Notes: generated from the letters alone by a model not told the origin. A DNA stretch of 8,449 bases from an uncultured Coriobacteriaceae bacterium (GCA_900550385.1 URRZ01000083.1:1-8449); one strand, 5' to 3'. Positions 1-7,006 are shown, numbered from the stretch's first letter. A program made the numbers and translations.

Positions 1-1287
<1,287 letters not shown>

Positions 1288-1337
1288 GGATCGGCCGATA
1301 GTTCATCGATTCGCAACATCGCTTTAGCTCGTTGGAG

Positions 1338-1343
1338 TACAAT
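1338..1343 (+). promoter_or_regulatory. Possible -10 box of the ilvE promoter
   Basis: TACAAT matches the sigma-A -10 consensus TATAAT at 5 of 6 positions and lies 73 bases before the ilvE start. No convincing -35 box is seen at 16-18 bases spacing. If it is used, transcription would begin near 1350, just before the 1355-1383 hairpin. Its position between the glnN stop and ilvE suggests ilvE has its own promoter. Confidence 0.4.
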
Positions 1344-1354
1344 GGCGGGAAGCG

Positions 1355-1383
1355 GGCGCACGACCCGCAGGGTTTCGTGCGCC
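1355..1383 (+). promoter_or_regulatory. Stable hairpin in the ilvE 5' leader
   Basis: Bases 1355-1363 (GGCGCACGA) are the exact reverse complement of 1375-1383 (TCGTGCGCC), giving a 9-bp stem. Inside it CCC (1364-1366) can pair with GGG (1370-1372) around a GCA loop, leaving TT bulged. No T-run follows, so it is not a terminator. It sits about 5 bases after the predicted transcription start and 33 bases before the ilvE ATG, leaving the SD free. It could protect the mRNA 5' end or act as a regulatory site; the role is inferred. Confidence 0.55.
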
Positions 1384-1416
1384 GTGTAACTGTCGAAGCG
1401 ACGAAGGGAAGAAGCG

Positions 1417-2340
1417 ATGGCTGACATCACCGAAGTGGATTACATCTGGAAGAACGGGGAGATGGTCCCGTGGGCCGAGTGCACCACCCACGTGCTGTCC
1501 CACTCGCTGCACTACGGCTCCGCCGTGTTCGAGGGCGCGCGCTGCTACCAGGACCCCGAGAGCGGCAAGAGCTATGCGTTCCGCCTGCGCGACCACATGG
1601 AGCGCTTGCATCGCAGCTGCAAGATCGCGATGATCGACCTGCCCTACAGCGTCGACGAGCTGTGCCAGGCCACCGTCGACGTCATCCGCAAGAACAACCT
1701 GAAGAAGTGCTACATCCGCCCGCTGGTGTACCGCGGCTACGGCTCCATCGGCGTCGATCCCACCGGCGCCCCGGTGGACGTGATCATCGCGTGCTGGCCG
1801 TGGGACTCCTACCTGGGCCCCGACGCGCTCGAGCAGGGCGTGCCGGTGGGCGTGTCCTCGTGGCGCCAGCGCTCCATCAACGCCATCCCGCCTTCGATGA
1901 AGTCGGCGGCTTCCTACATGAACTCCATCCTGGCCAAGCTCGAGGCGAAGCAGCACGGCTATGTTGAGGCCATCATGCTGAACGAGCAGGGCCTTGTCTG
2001 CGAGGGCACGGGCGAGAACCTGTTCATCGCGCGCGACGGCTTCCTGTCCACCCCGCCGCTGTCCGACGGGCTTTTGGAGGGCATCACCCGCGACACGATC
2101 ATGTGCTTGGCCGATGATCTGGACATCCCGGTGCTGGAGGAGAGCCTGACGCGCTCCGACCTCTACATCGCCGACGAGGCGTTCTTCACCGGCTCCGCCG
2201 CCGAGCTCACGCCCATCGGCTCCATCGACGGTCGCGAGATCGGCAAGCCCGGCGAGATCACCCGCGCCATCCAGGACCGCTTCTTCGACGTCGTGTACGG
2301 GCGCATCGAGGAGTACGCCGACTGGTTGACTGAGATCTAG
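1417..2340 (+). CDS. ilvE: Branched-chain amino acid aminotransferase
   Basis: PLP-dependent fold-type IV transaminase that interconverts leucine, isoleucine and valine with their 2-oxo acids, using glutamate/2-oxoglutarate. It has 307 residues, the normal length. Visible blocks: LHYGSAVFEGARCY at 31-44, FRLRDHMERLHRS at 55-67, the presumed Schiff-base lysine K162 in PSMKSAASY (the equivalent of E. coli K159), EGTGENLF at 196-203 (cofactor-binding glutamate E196), GITRDTI at 222-228 and FFTGSAAELTPI at 256-267. The start is supported by a GAAGGGAAG purine run about 6 bases before the ATG. It lies between glnN and cimA on the same strand, which fits a branched-chain amino acid role rather than D-amino acid or aminodeoxychorismate chemistry. 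The other fold-type IV members are the only realistic alternatives, and the motifs argue against them. Confidence 0.95.
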   Translation: MADITEVDYIWKNGEMVPWAECTTHVLSHSLHYGSAVFEGARCYQDPESGKSYAFRLRDHMERLHRSCKIAMIDLPYSVDELCQATVDVIRKNNLKKCYIRPLVYRGYGSIGVDPTGAPVDVIIACWPWDSYLGPDALEQGVPVGVSSWRQRSINAIPPSMKSAASYMNSILAKLEAKQHGYVEAIMLNEQGLVCEGTGENLFIARDGFLSTPPLSDGLLEGITRDTIMCLADDLDIPVLEESLTRSDLYIADEAFFTGSAAELTPIGSIDGREIGKPGEITRAIQDRFFDVVYGRIEEYADWLTEI

Positions 2341-2341
2341 G

Positions 2342-2391
2342 TTCCGCCGTCCTGCCGAAGGGCGGAATGGGCCGAAGGCGGCATAGCCGCC
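2342..2391 (+). other. Two adjacent hairpins just after the ilvE stop
   Basis: TTCCGCC (2342-2348) pairs exactly with GGCGGAA (2361-2367), a 7-bp stem with a 12-base loop. GGCGGC (2377-2382) pairs with GCCGCC (2386-2391) around ATA. Neither is followed by a T-run. They could be a weak U-less terminator or processing signal for ilvE, or the first part of the structured region that continues to cimA. Confidence 0.4.
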
Positions 2392-2409
2392 GTTGCGAAG
2401 GCCCGAGGC

Positions 2410-2481
2410 GCCGGATCTCGCGGCGATCCCGAAAGCCTGCGTGCCTAACGCGGCGTTTTCGCGATCCCCGCGACCTCCGGC
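2410..2481 (+). promoter_or_regulatory. Long-range stem in the ilvE-cimA spacer, candidate structured leader
   Basis: Bases 2410-2423 and 2468-2481 form a 12-bp helix (GCCGGA/TCCGGC and TCGCGG/CCGCGA) interrupted by a 2x2 internal loop. The enclosed loop contains a second helix, CTGCGT (2437-2442... pairing with ACGCGG at 2448-2453; five Watson-Crick pairs and one G-U) with a 5-base loop. With the terminator at 2506-2539 this makes a continuous folded region upstream of cimA. I see no T-box sequence, no obvious leader peptide rich in Ile, Leu or Val codons, and no promoter. GC-rich DNA gives chance pairings, so the call is tentative. Confidence 0.4.
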
Positions 2482-2505
2482 ACCCCGAGCCTTCTCGCTG
2501 ACTTA

Positions 2506-2539
2506 CTGCGCCAGCCTGTGGCAGGCGGCGCAGCGTTTT
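2506..2539 (+). terminator. Strong intrinsic terminator directly upstream of cimA (probable attenuator)
   Basis: CTGCGCC (2506-2512) pairs with GGCGCAG (2527-2533), and GCCTG (2514-2518) pairs with CAGGC (2522-2526). Together they give a 12-bp GC-rich stem with one bulged A (2513) and a TGG loop. CG and then TTTT (2536-2539) follow. Only 26 bases separate the T-run from the cimA ATG, and they hold the SD, so no normal promoter fits between. Transcripts reaching cimA must read through this site, which suggests regulated termination rather than simple operon separation. Confidence 0.7.
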
Positions 2540-2565
2540 CCTGCTCGAGGAATAAGGGGGTCATC

Positions 2566-4164
2566 ATGCGCGTTTTCACGTACGACTGCACGCTGCGTGA
2601 TGGCGAGCAGGGCGAGGGGATCTCCCTTTCCCTGGAGGACAAGCTGCGCATCGTGCAGCGGCTCGATGCCTTGGGCATCGATTTCGTCGAAGGTGGATTC
2701 CCTGCCTCCAATCCCAAGGACATCGAGTTCTTCAAGCGGGTGCGCGAGCTTCCCCTGCAGCACGCGCGCATCGCCGCGTTCGGCTCCACGTGCCGCAAAG
2801 GCGTGGAGGCATCGGAGGACAGCGGCCTTGCGGATCTGCTGGAAAGCGGCGCCCCGGTGGTGACCATCGTGGGGAAGACCTGGGACGCCCAGGTCACGCG
2901 CGCGCTGCAGACCTCTTTGGAGGAGAACCTGCGCATGATCCGCGATTCGGTCTCCTTCCTGAAGCGGCAGGGCCGCATCGTCGTGTTCGATGCGGAGCAT
3001 TTCTTCGACGGCTACAAGGCGAACCCCTTCTACGCCCTCGAATGCGTGAAGGCGGCATCGCTTGCGGGCGCCGATTCGGTCGACCTGTGCGAGACCAACG
3101 GCGGCGCGCTCCCCCACGAGGTGGAGGCGGCGACCAGGGCGGTGGTTGAGGCGCTGCCGGGCCAGCAGGTGGGCATCCACTGCCACGACGATTCGGGCTG
3201 CGCCGTCGCCAGCACGCTTTCCGCCGTGCATGTGGGGGCGACGCAGGTCCAGGGAACCGTCAACGGCATCGGCGAGCGCGTGGGCAACACCGATTTGCTG
3301 ACGGTCATCGCCAACCTCGAGCTCAAGATGGGCTGCGAATGCGTCGGGCGCGAGCGGCTGCGCCAGCTCACCGACGTCGCGAAGTTCGTCGCCGAGACCT
3401 GCAACATCTCCGTGCCGGCGCATCATCCCTACACCGGCTCGGCCGCCTTCGCCCACAAGGGCGGCCTGCATGCCAGCGCCATCGCGCGCTTCCCCGAGGC
3501 GTACGAGCACACGCGTCCGGAATACGTGGGGAACGCGACCCGGATGCTGGTGAGCGAGCTGGCGGGCAAGGCGTCGCTGGTGGCGAAGGCGCATACCCTG
3601 GGCATCGACCTGTCCCACTATCCGGAGACCACGCAGCGCATCCTCGACGAGGTGAAGCAGCGCGAGGCGCAGGGCTATTCCTACGAAGTCGCCGACGGTT
3701 CGCTCGCGATACTTCTCCAGCGCCATCTGGGGCGCTACAAACCCCACTTCACCTTGGAGAGCTTCCGCGTCATCGTTGACGACCGGGAGGACACCGGTGC
3801 GCTGGCGAAGGACGCGCTCAGCGAGGCGACCATCAAGATACACGTGGGGGATAGGCGCTTCGTCGCGACCGGCGAGGGCGCGGGTCCCGTCGAGGCGCTC
3901 GACAACGCGCTGCGCATGGCCATCGTCGAGTTCTTCCCCGAGGTGGAGGGGATGGAGCTCATCGACTTCAAGGTGCGCATCCTCGACGAGAACGTCGGCA
4001 CCGGCGCCATCACGCGCGTCATCATCACCACACGCGACGGCGCGGCGACATGGGGCACGGTGGGCGTGTCGGAGAACATCATCGAAGCATCGTGGAACGC
4101 GCTGGTCGATTCCATCGAATACGGCCTCATGCGCCGCGAGATGGCGGACGAGCGGGATCGTTAG
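2566..4164 (+). CDS. cimA: (R)-citramalate synthase, CimA type (LeuA-like)
   Basis: Condenses pyruvate with acetyl-CoA to citramalate, the first step of the threonine-independent isoleucine route. It has 532 residues, matching CimA-type enzymes. The N-terminal DRE-TIM barrel opens with TLRDGEQGEG at 9-18 (R11, D12). Predicted divalent-metal ligands are D12, H205 and H207 (HCHDD, 205-209) and N241 (GERVGNTDLL). The HKGGLHASAI linker motif is at 297-306. The C-terminal LeuA-type dimer/regulatory domain runs from about 390 to 520 and is where feedback by isoleucine acts in the family. The ATG at 2566 follows AAGGGGG with 5-base spacing; an upstream in-frame GTG (2518) lies inside the terminator hairpin and is rejected. 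Isopropylmalate or homocitrate synthase are alternatives by homology, but the overall pattern fits the CimA branch best. Confidence 0.88.
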   Translation: MRVFTYDCTLRDGEQGEGISLSLEDKLRIVQRLDALGIDFVEGGFPASNPKDIEFFKRVRELPLQHARIAAFGSTCRKGVEASEDSGLADLLESGAPVVTIVGKTWDAQVTRALQTSLEENLRMIRDSVSFLKRQGRIVVFDAEHFFDGYKANPFYALECVKAASLAGADSVDLCETNGGALPHEVEAATRAVVEALPGQQVGIHCHDDSGCAVASTLSAVHVGATQVQGTVNGIGERVGNTDLLTVIANLELKMGCECVGRERLRQLTDVAKFVAETCNISVPAHHPYTGSAAFAHKGGLHASAIARFPEAYEHTRPEYVGNATRMLVSELAGKASLVAKAHTLGIDLSHYPETTQRILDEVKQREAQGYSYEVADGSLAILLQRHLGRYKPHFTLESFRVIVDDREDTGALAKDALSEATIKIHVGDRRFVATGEGAGPVEALDNALRMAIVEFFPEVEGMELIDFKVRILDENVGTGAITRVIITTRDGAATWGTVGVSENIIEASWNALVDSIEYGLMRREMADERDR

Positions 4165-4178
4165 GAAGGTTGGGCGAT

Positions 4179-4484
4179 ATGGCGGAACTGCGTACCCCCG
4201 ATGTTGACAATCTGCTGAGCGTGCTCGCTTCCCTCGATGACGAGGACACGATCTTCGCGCTGCTGGAGGACCTGTTCACCCCGCGCGAGATCAAGGAAAC
4301 CTCCCAGCGCCTGGCCGTTGCGAACCTTCTCGCCCAGGGAAAGCCCTATTCCGCCATCGAGCGGGAGACGGGCGCTTCGGCGACCACCATCGCGCGCGTC
4401 TCGAAATGCCTTGCGTACGGCTCCGGCGGATACGCCTCTGCCTTGGAGGTGCTGAGCGGCTCCAAGGCGGAGATGCGGGCCTAG
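4179..4484 (+). CDS. TrpR-superfamily DNA-binding protein, YerC/YecD family
   Basis: A 101-residue protein of the TrpR-like YerC/YecD family. Residues about 20-80 hold the all-helical domain: DLFTPREIKETSQRLAVANL, then the helix-turn-helix region with ERETGASATTIARVSKCL at about 61-78. No membrane or secretion signal is seen, so it should act in the cytosol on DNA. The AGGAAGG SD (4163-4169) overlaps the cimA stop codon and the gap to the ATG is 14 bases, so translation is probably coupled to cimA. No ligand can be deduced; family members are not simply tryptophan repressors. Location suggests, but does not show, control of the branched-chain genes or of its own operon. The open frame extends further upstream, but inside cimA and without an SD, so that extension is rejected. 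Confidence 0.88.
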   Translation: MAELRTPDVDNLLSVLASLDDEDTIFALLEDLFTPREIKETSQRLAVANLLAQGKPYSAIERETGASATTIARVSKCLAYGSGGYASALEVLSGSKAEMRA

Positions 4485-4499
4485 CCCCCGGTCCTCCCG

Positions 4500-4531
4500 G
4501 ATCCTTGCGGGATCGCCGTCCGCTCGGACGG
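4500..4531 (+). terminator. Two short hairpins after the yerC-like gene, possible terminator
   Basis: GATCC (4500-4504) pairs with GGATC (4510-4514), and CCGTCC (4516-4521) pairs with GGACGG (4526-4531) around a 4-base loop. They begin 16 bases after the stop codon. No T-run follows, so intrinsic termination would be weak; the assignment rests mostly on position at the end of the ilvE-cimA-yerC block. Confidence 0.35.
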
Positions 4532-4610
4532 GTCGAAACCGCGCGTTCATTGCAAGTGGAGCCGTTTGGGACAGCGCTCCTCGAATTGTCGGACCGCTTC
4601 GGCGCAGTAG

Positions 4611-4619
4611 TGCTATGCT
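4611..4619 (+). promoter_or_regulatory. Candidate extended -10 promoter for the nicotinamidase-like gene
   Basis: TGCTATGCT fits the extended -10 pattern TGnTATnnT (TATGCT at 4614-4619). A TTGTCG at 4586-4591 resembles a -35 box but is 22 bases away, too far for normal spacing, so recognition would rest on the TG extension. Predicted start of transcription is near 4626, giving a leader of about 96 bases. The rest of the 237-base gap holds the hairpins at 4500-4531 and a weak 5-bp inverted repeat (4558-4562/4576-4580). Confidence 0.45.
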
Positions 4620-4721
4620 TTCGCCTTGCTTCAATGAAAAGCCTGATTATCGGGCGAAAACCTCCGGGCGCGGATGGCGCCGGGCGGTGCGGCGAGCATG
4701 GAAAGCGCAGGTGCGATTGCG

Positions 4722-5279
4722 ATGAAGCGGCTGTTGATCGTTGTCGACTATCAGAAGGATTTCGTCGATGGGTCGCTGGGTTTTCCCGGCGCGGAGGAGC
4801 TCGAGGGCCGTATCGCCGAGAAGATCGCCGGCTACCGCGCGTCGGGCGACGAGGTCGTGTTCACGCTGGACACGCACCATCGCGACTACCTTCGCACGCA
4901 GGAGGGGCGCAACCTCCCCATAGAGCATTGCATCGACGGCACGCCCGGCCACGACCTCTACGGCGAGGTCGCGCTGATGGTCCGCGATTCGGACGGGGTG
5001 TTCAAGAAGCCCTCGTTCGGATCGGTCGAGCTGTTCGAGCGCTTGCGCGCATCGCAGCGCACGGCGGATTCCCTCGGCAGCCAGCCGTTCGCCAGCATCG
5101 AGCTGGTGGGCTTGGTGTCCAATATCTGCGTCATTTCGAATGCGGTCTTGGCGAAGACGGCGTGCCCCGAGGTGCCGGTCATCGTCGATGCGTCCTGCAC
5201 GGGCTCGGGCGACGAGAAGCTGCACGAAGCGGCCCTCGACGTGATGGAGGGCCTGCAGATCCAGGTGGCGAACCGCTAG
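4722..5279 (+). CDS. Isochorismatase-family cysteine hydrolase, nicotinamidase-like
   Basis: A 185-residue enzyme, the usual size for PncA-type nicotinamidases, which deamidate nicotinamide to nicotinate for NAD salvage in the cytosol. The sequence shows the full active-site set expected from the family: catalytic D9 (IVVDYQKDF), K95 or K96 (VFKKPSFGS), nucleophile C136 (VSNICVISN), and metal ligands D50, H52 and H69 (TLDTHH; IEHCIDGTPGHDL). The HC-x-x-GTPG stretch with D-x-H favours nicotinamidase over true isochorismatase, though related amidases use similar residues. The start at 4722 puts the Asp motif at residue 9 as usual, with a modest GCAGGTG SD 8 bases upstream; in-frame ATGs at 4674 and 4698 would add an unconserved leader. 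It faces the NUDIX and Sir2 genes, both linked to NAD-derived molecules. Confidence 0.8.
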   Translation: MKRLLIVVDYQKDFVDGSLGFPGAEELEGRIAEKIAGYRASGDEVVFTLDTHHRDYLRTQEGRNLPIEHCIDGTPGHDLYGEVALMVRDSDGVFKKPSFGSVELFERLRASQRTADSLGSQPFASIELVGLVSNICVISNAVLAKTACPEVPVIVDASCTGSGDEKLHEAALDVMEGLQIQVANR

Positions 5280-5291
5280 ACCCGATCGCGT

Positions 5292-5344
5292 CCGGGGCTG
5301 CACCGGTTCGCCGTCGAGCCCGGGGCGTCCCGCCCTTCGCCCCG
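5292..5344. terminator. Candidate bidirectional terminator between convergent genes
   Basis: The 73-base gap between two converging genes holds two overlapping GC-rich hairpins. GGGCT (5295-5299) pairs with AGCCC (5317-5321), with an inner CGG-TTCG-CCG hairpin at 5304-5313. CGGGGCG (5321-5327) pairs with CGCCCCG (5338-5344), a perfect 7-bp stem with a 10-base loop. Neither strand shows a good T-run. Function is inferred from position. Confidence 0.4.
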
Positions 5345-5352
5345 TGCTCCCG

Positions 5353-5973
5353 CTATCCCGCGTGCCGGGCGAACCCGTCCAAGATGAGCTGGGCGCGGGT
5401 GCTGATAGGGGTCGTGTTCTCGGCGAGGAAGCGCGGGATGTTGCCGATCGCCACCTCGAACGGAACGATGAGCTCCGCCTCTTCCGGCGCGGCGTCCGCC
5501 GCCTTTTCCACTTGGGCGAACGCCACTTGGATGGTCTCGTCGGTGAACCCCGCCGAAGAATATCCCACTTGCGGCAGCAGCTCCAAGGGGCGATCCAGAT
5601 CGCGCCGCAGAGCATAGCCGGTCTCCTCCCGCAGCTCGCGATCGATGCTCGTCGCAGGATCCTCGCCCGGATCGACGAGCCCGGCGGGAAACGCGACGCA
5701 CCAGCTGTTCAGCGGATAGCGGAACTCCTTGATGAGCACCAGCTTGCCGTCGCGCGTTTGCGGCACGACGCACACGGCGTCGGCGCGCGGGACCTCGCTG
5801 CGGCCGTTCGCCTCGAGTTCGGCGCGATAGTCATCCGGTTCTTTGCGCGAGGCGCTGTCGTAGCGATATTCCGTGCCGTCGGGGAGCCTATAGCGCAGGA
5901 CGTATTTCTTTATCCATCCGTCGGCCTTCAGCTCCAAATCGATGAACTGGGGAGCGGGGCTGTTCGATTGCAT
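5353..5973 (-). CDS. NUDIX hydrolase, ADP-ribose pyrophosphatase-like
   Basis: A 206-residue protein with a perfect Nudix box (GX5EX7REUXEEXGU) from G98 to Y120: G98, E104, R112-E113, E116-E117 and G119. Family members hydrolyse nucleoside diphosphates linked to another moiety using Mg2+ bound by these glutamates. The preceding IKEFRYPLNSW and FPAGLVDPGED segments, and the proline 15 residues after the box glycine (P134) followed by GYSSAGFTDE, resemble ADP-ribose/ADP-sugar pyrophosphatases, which split ADP-ribose to AMP and ribose 5-phosphate. Substrate remains inferred. The start is set by AAAGGA (5979-5984, minus strand) 5 bases before the ATG; the much longer open frame upstream overlaps the Sir2 gene and is rejected. 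It lies 62 bases after the Sir2 stop on the same strand and is probably co-transcribed with it; a small CCCGT/ACGGG hairpin (6013-6026) sits in the gap. Confidence 0.88.
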   Translation of the reverse strand: MQSNSPAPQFIDLELKADGWIKKYVLRYRLPDGTEYRYDSASRKEPDDYRAELEANGRSEVPRADAVCVVPQTRDGKLVLIKEFRYPLNSWCVAFPAGLVDPGEDPATSIDRELREETGYALRRDLDRPLELLPQVGYSSAGFTDETIQVAFAQVEKAADAAPEEAELIVPFEVAIGNIPRFLAENTTPISTRAQLILDGFARHAG

Positions 5974-6035
5974 GCCGATCCTTTCTTTTCGCGCTGCGCC
6001 GTTCTTTTGCGCCCCGTTCCAACGGGAAGAGGGCG

Positions 6036-6782
6036 CTAGAAGTCCATCACCTCGCCGATGCTGGCCGCGATGCACAGGTCCGCCTGCCGATCGCGCGGGG
6101 TCGGGTCGCGGTTGACGATGGCGAGATGCGAGCCGTGGAAGTAGTCGATCAGCCCTGCGGCGGGATACACCACCAGCGACGTTCCCGCGATAAACAGCAG
6201 GTCGGCGCGTTGGATGGCGGCGACGGCTCCGCGCAGCACGTCCTGGTCGAGGGGCTCCTCGTACAGCACCACGTCGGGGCGGATGATGCCGCCGCATCTG
6301 CAGCGGGGCACCCCGTCATCGGCCCGCTTATGGGCTTCCTCCAGCTCCTCTGCGCCATAGGCGGCATGGCAGCGGACGCAGTGGTTGCGCAGCGCGCTGC
6401 CGTGCAGCTCGAACACGTTGCGGCTGCCTGCCATCTGGTGCAGGCCGTCGACGTTCTGCGTGATGACGGCGGACAGGATCCCCTCGCGCTCCAGCTCGGC
6501 GAGCTTCCGGTGCGCCTGGTTGGGTTCGGCGTCCGGGAAGACCATGCCTTCGAAGTAGAAGTCGAAGAACTCCTTCGGATGGGCGTCGAAGAAGCTGCGC
6601 GAGACCATCTGCTCGGGCGGGATGACGCCGCCTTGCGAGTAGATGCCGTCGGCGCTGCGGAAATCGGGGATTCCGCTTTCGGTGGACACCCCCGCGCCGC
6701 CGAAGAACACCATGCCGCCGGGCGGCGTGCTCCGGATCCAAGAGCGAAGCATTTCGATGTCGCGGACGGTGTCGGCGTTCAT
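6036..6782 (-). CDS. NAD-dependent protein deacylase, Sir2 family
   Basis: A 248-residue single-domain sirtuin, typical for bacteria. It removes acyl groups from lysines using NAD, releasing nicotinamide and O-acetyl-ADP-ribose. Motifs: GGAGVSTESGIPDFRSADGIY at 28-48 (Rossmann fold and NAD loop), TQNVDGLH at 108-115, catalytic H127 in FELHGS, a zinc site of C135-x2-C138 and C161-x-C163, PDVVLYEE at 169-176, GTSL at 200-203 and VNRD at 223-226. The SGIPDFRS-dGIY form resembles Class U-type bacterial sirtuins more than class III CobB, so I give no symbol. The start at 6782 follows GGAAGGGGG with good spacing; an upstream in-frame ATG (to 6839) overlaps the promoter. It is the first gene of a likely two-gene unit with the NUDIX hydrolase. 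Confidence 0.94.
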   Translation of the reverse strand: MNADTVRDIEMLRSWIRSTPPGGMVFFGGAGVSTESGIPDFRSADGIYSQGGVIPPEQMVSRSFFDAHPKEFFDFYFEGMVFPDAEPNQAHRKLAELEREGILSAVITQNVDGLHQMAGSRNVFELHGSALRNHCVRCHAAYGAEELEEAHKRADDGVPRCRCGGIIRPDVVLYEEPLDQDVLRGAVAAIQRADLLFIAGTSLVVYPAAGLIDYFHGSHLAIVNRDPTPRDRQADLCIAASIGEVMDF

Positions 6783-6838
6783 GGGGACCCCCTTCCGGGA
6801 TCGATTGTCGTGCGCGAGACGCTGCGGATGCCGCTTCA

Positions 6839-6847
6839 ACTATAGCA
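6839..6847 (-). promoter_or_regulatory. Extended -10 promoter for the Sir2-NUDIX unit
   Basis: On the minus strand TGCTATAGT (TG at 6846-6847, -10 box TATAGT at 6839-6844) matches an extended -10 element, with 5 of 6 consensus bases in the hexamer. The -35 zone falls on the T-run of the hsp20 terminator and has no TTGACA match. Predicted transcription start is near 6832, about 50 bases before the Sir2 ATG. Confidence 0.55.
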
Positions 6848-6865
6848 AGAATCGCCGCTGAAAAC

Positions 6866-6893
6866 AGGAAAGCGGCCTTGCGGCCGCTTTCCT
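6866..6893 (-). terminator. Intrinsic terminator of the hsp20 transcript
   Basis: AGGAAAGCGGCC (6866-6877) is the exact reverse complement of 6882-6893, giving a 12-bp perfect stem. On the minus strand the loop is GCAA, a GNRA tetraloop, and GTTTTC follows. Both the loop type and the T-run indicate action in the minus direction. It ends the hsp20 unit 128 bases after its stop codon, immediately upstream of the Sir2 promoter. Confidence 0.85.
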
Positions 6894-6894
6894 C

Positions 6895-7006
6895 ATGCGT
6901 TGCCGAGTTTGATCAACGCATCATGTGGGTGCCATGCGGTGAGAGAGGAGGGCGCCGCATGGCCGAGTGAACGTGTAGGAAGGCGCCGCGCGTGCCGGGC
7001 GCGGCG
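6895..7006 (-). other. Three further hairpins in the hsp20 3' region, candidate 3' UTR or small RNA
   Basis: Read from hsp20 on the minus strand, three perfect inverted repeats precede the terminator. The first is 8 bp at 6984-6991/6999-7006 (CGCCGCGC/GCGCGGCG, 7-base loop). The second is 9 bp at 6931-6939/6955-6963 (GCCATGCGG/CCGCATGGC, 15-base pyrimidine-rich loop). The third is 8 bp at 6895-6902/6914-6921 (ATGCGTTG/CAACGCAT, 11-base loop). No coding frame with an SD is seen here. The loop of the second hairpin contains CTCCTCT, complementary to the hsp20 SD. The first could be a U-poor first terminator. A 3' UTR-derived small RNA is an inference. Confidence 0.5.

Noticed and set aside
2367..2501. 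Short ORF of 44 codons in the ilvE-cimA spacer as an attenuation leader peptide
   Set aside because: It is rich in Arg codons as expected from random GC-rich sequence, has no run of Ile, Leu or Val codons and no SD.
2518..2565. In-frame GTG start giving cimA 16 extra residues
   Set aside because: It lies inside the terminator hairpin, has no SD, and the conserved family N terminus begins at the ATG at 2566, which has an SD.
2341..2565. T-box riboswitch upstream of cimA
   Set aside because: No match to the T-box antiterminator sequence; a TGG in the terminator loop is coincidental.
4619..4659. Inverted repeat TTTCGCC/GGCGAAA around the predicted start of the nicotinamidase-like transcript
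   Set aside because: The 27-base loop and its position across the predicted transcription start make it unconvincing as an RNA structure or operator.
4634..4721. ATG at 4634 opening a frame before the nicotinamidase-like gene
   Set aside because: It has no SD, the sequence is arginine- and cysteine-rich, and the frame runs through the real gene as a shadow.
5974..6297. Upstream extension of the NUDIX frame into the Sir2 gene (possible fusion)
   Set aside because: The extension is an off-frame reading of Sir2 with no family similarity; a good SD and ATG exist at 5973.
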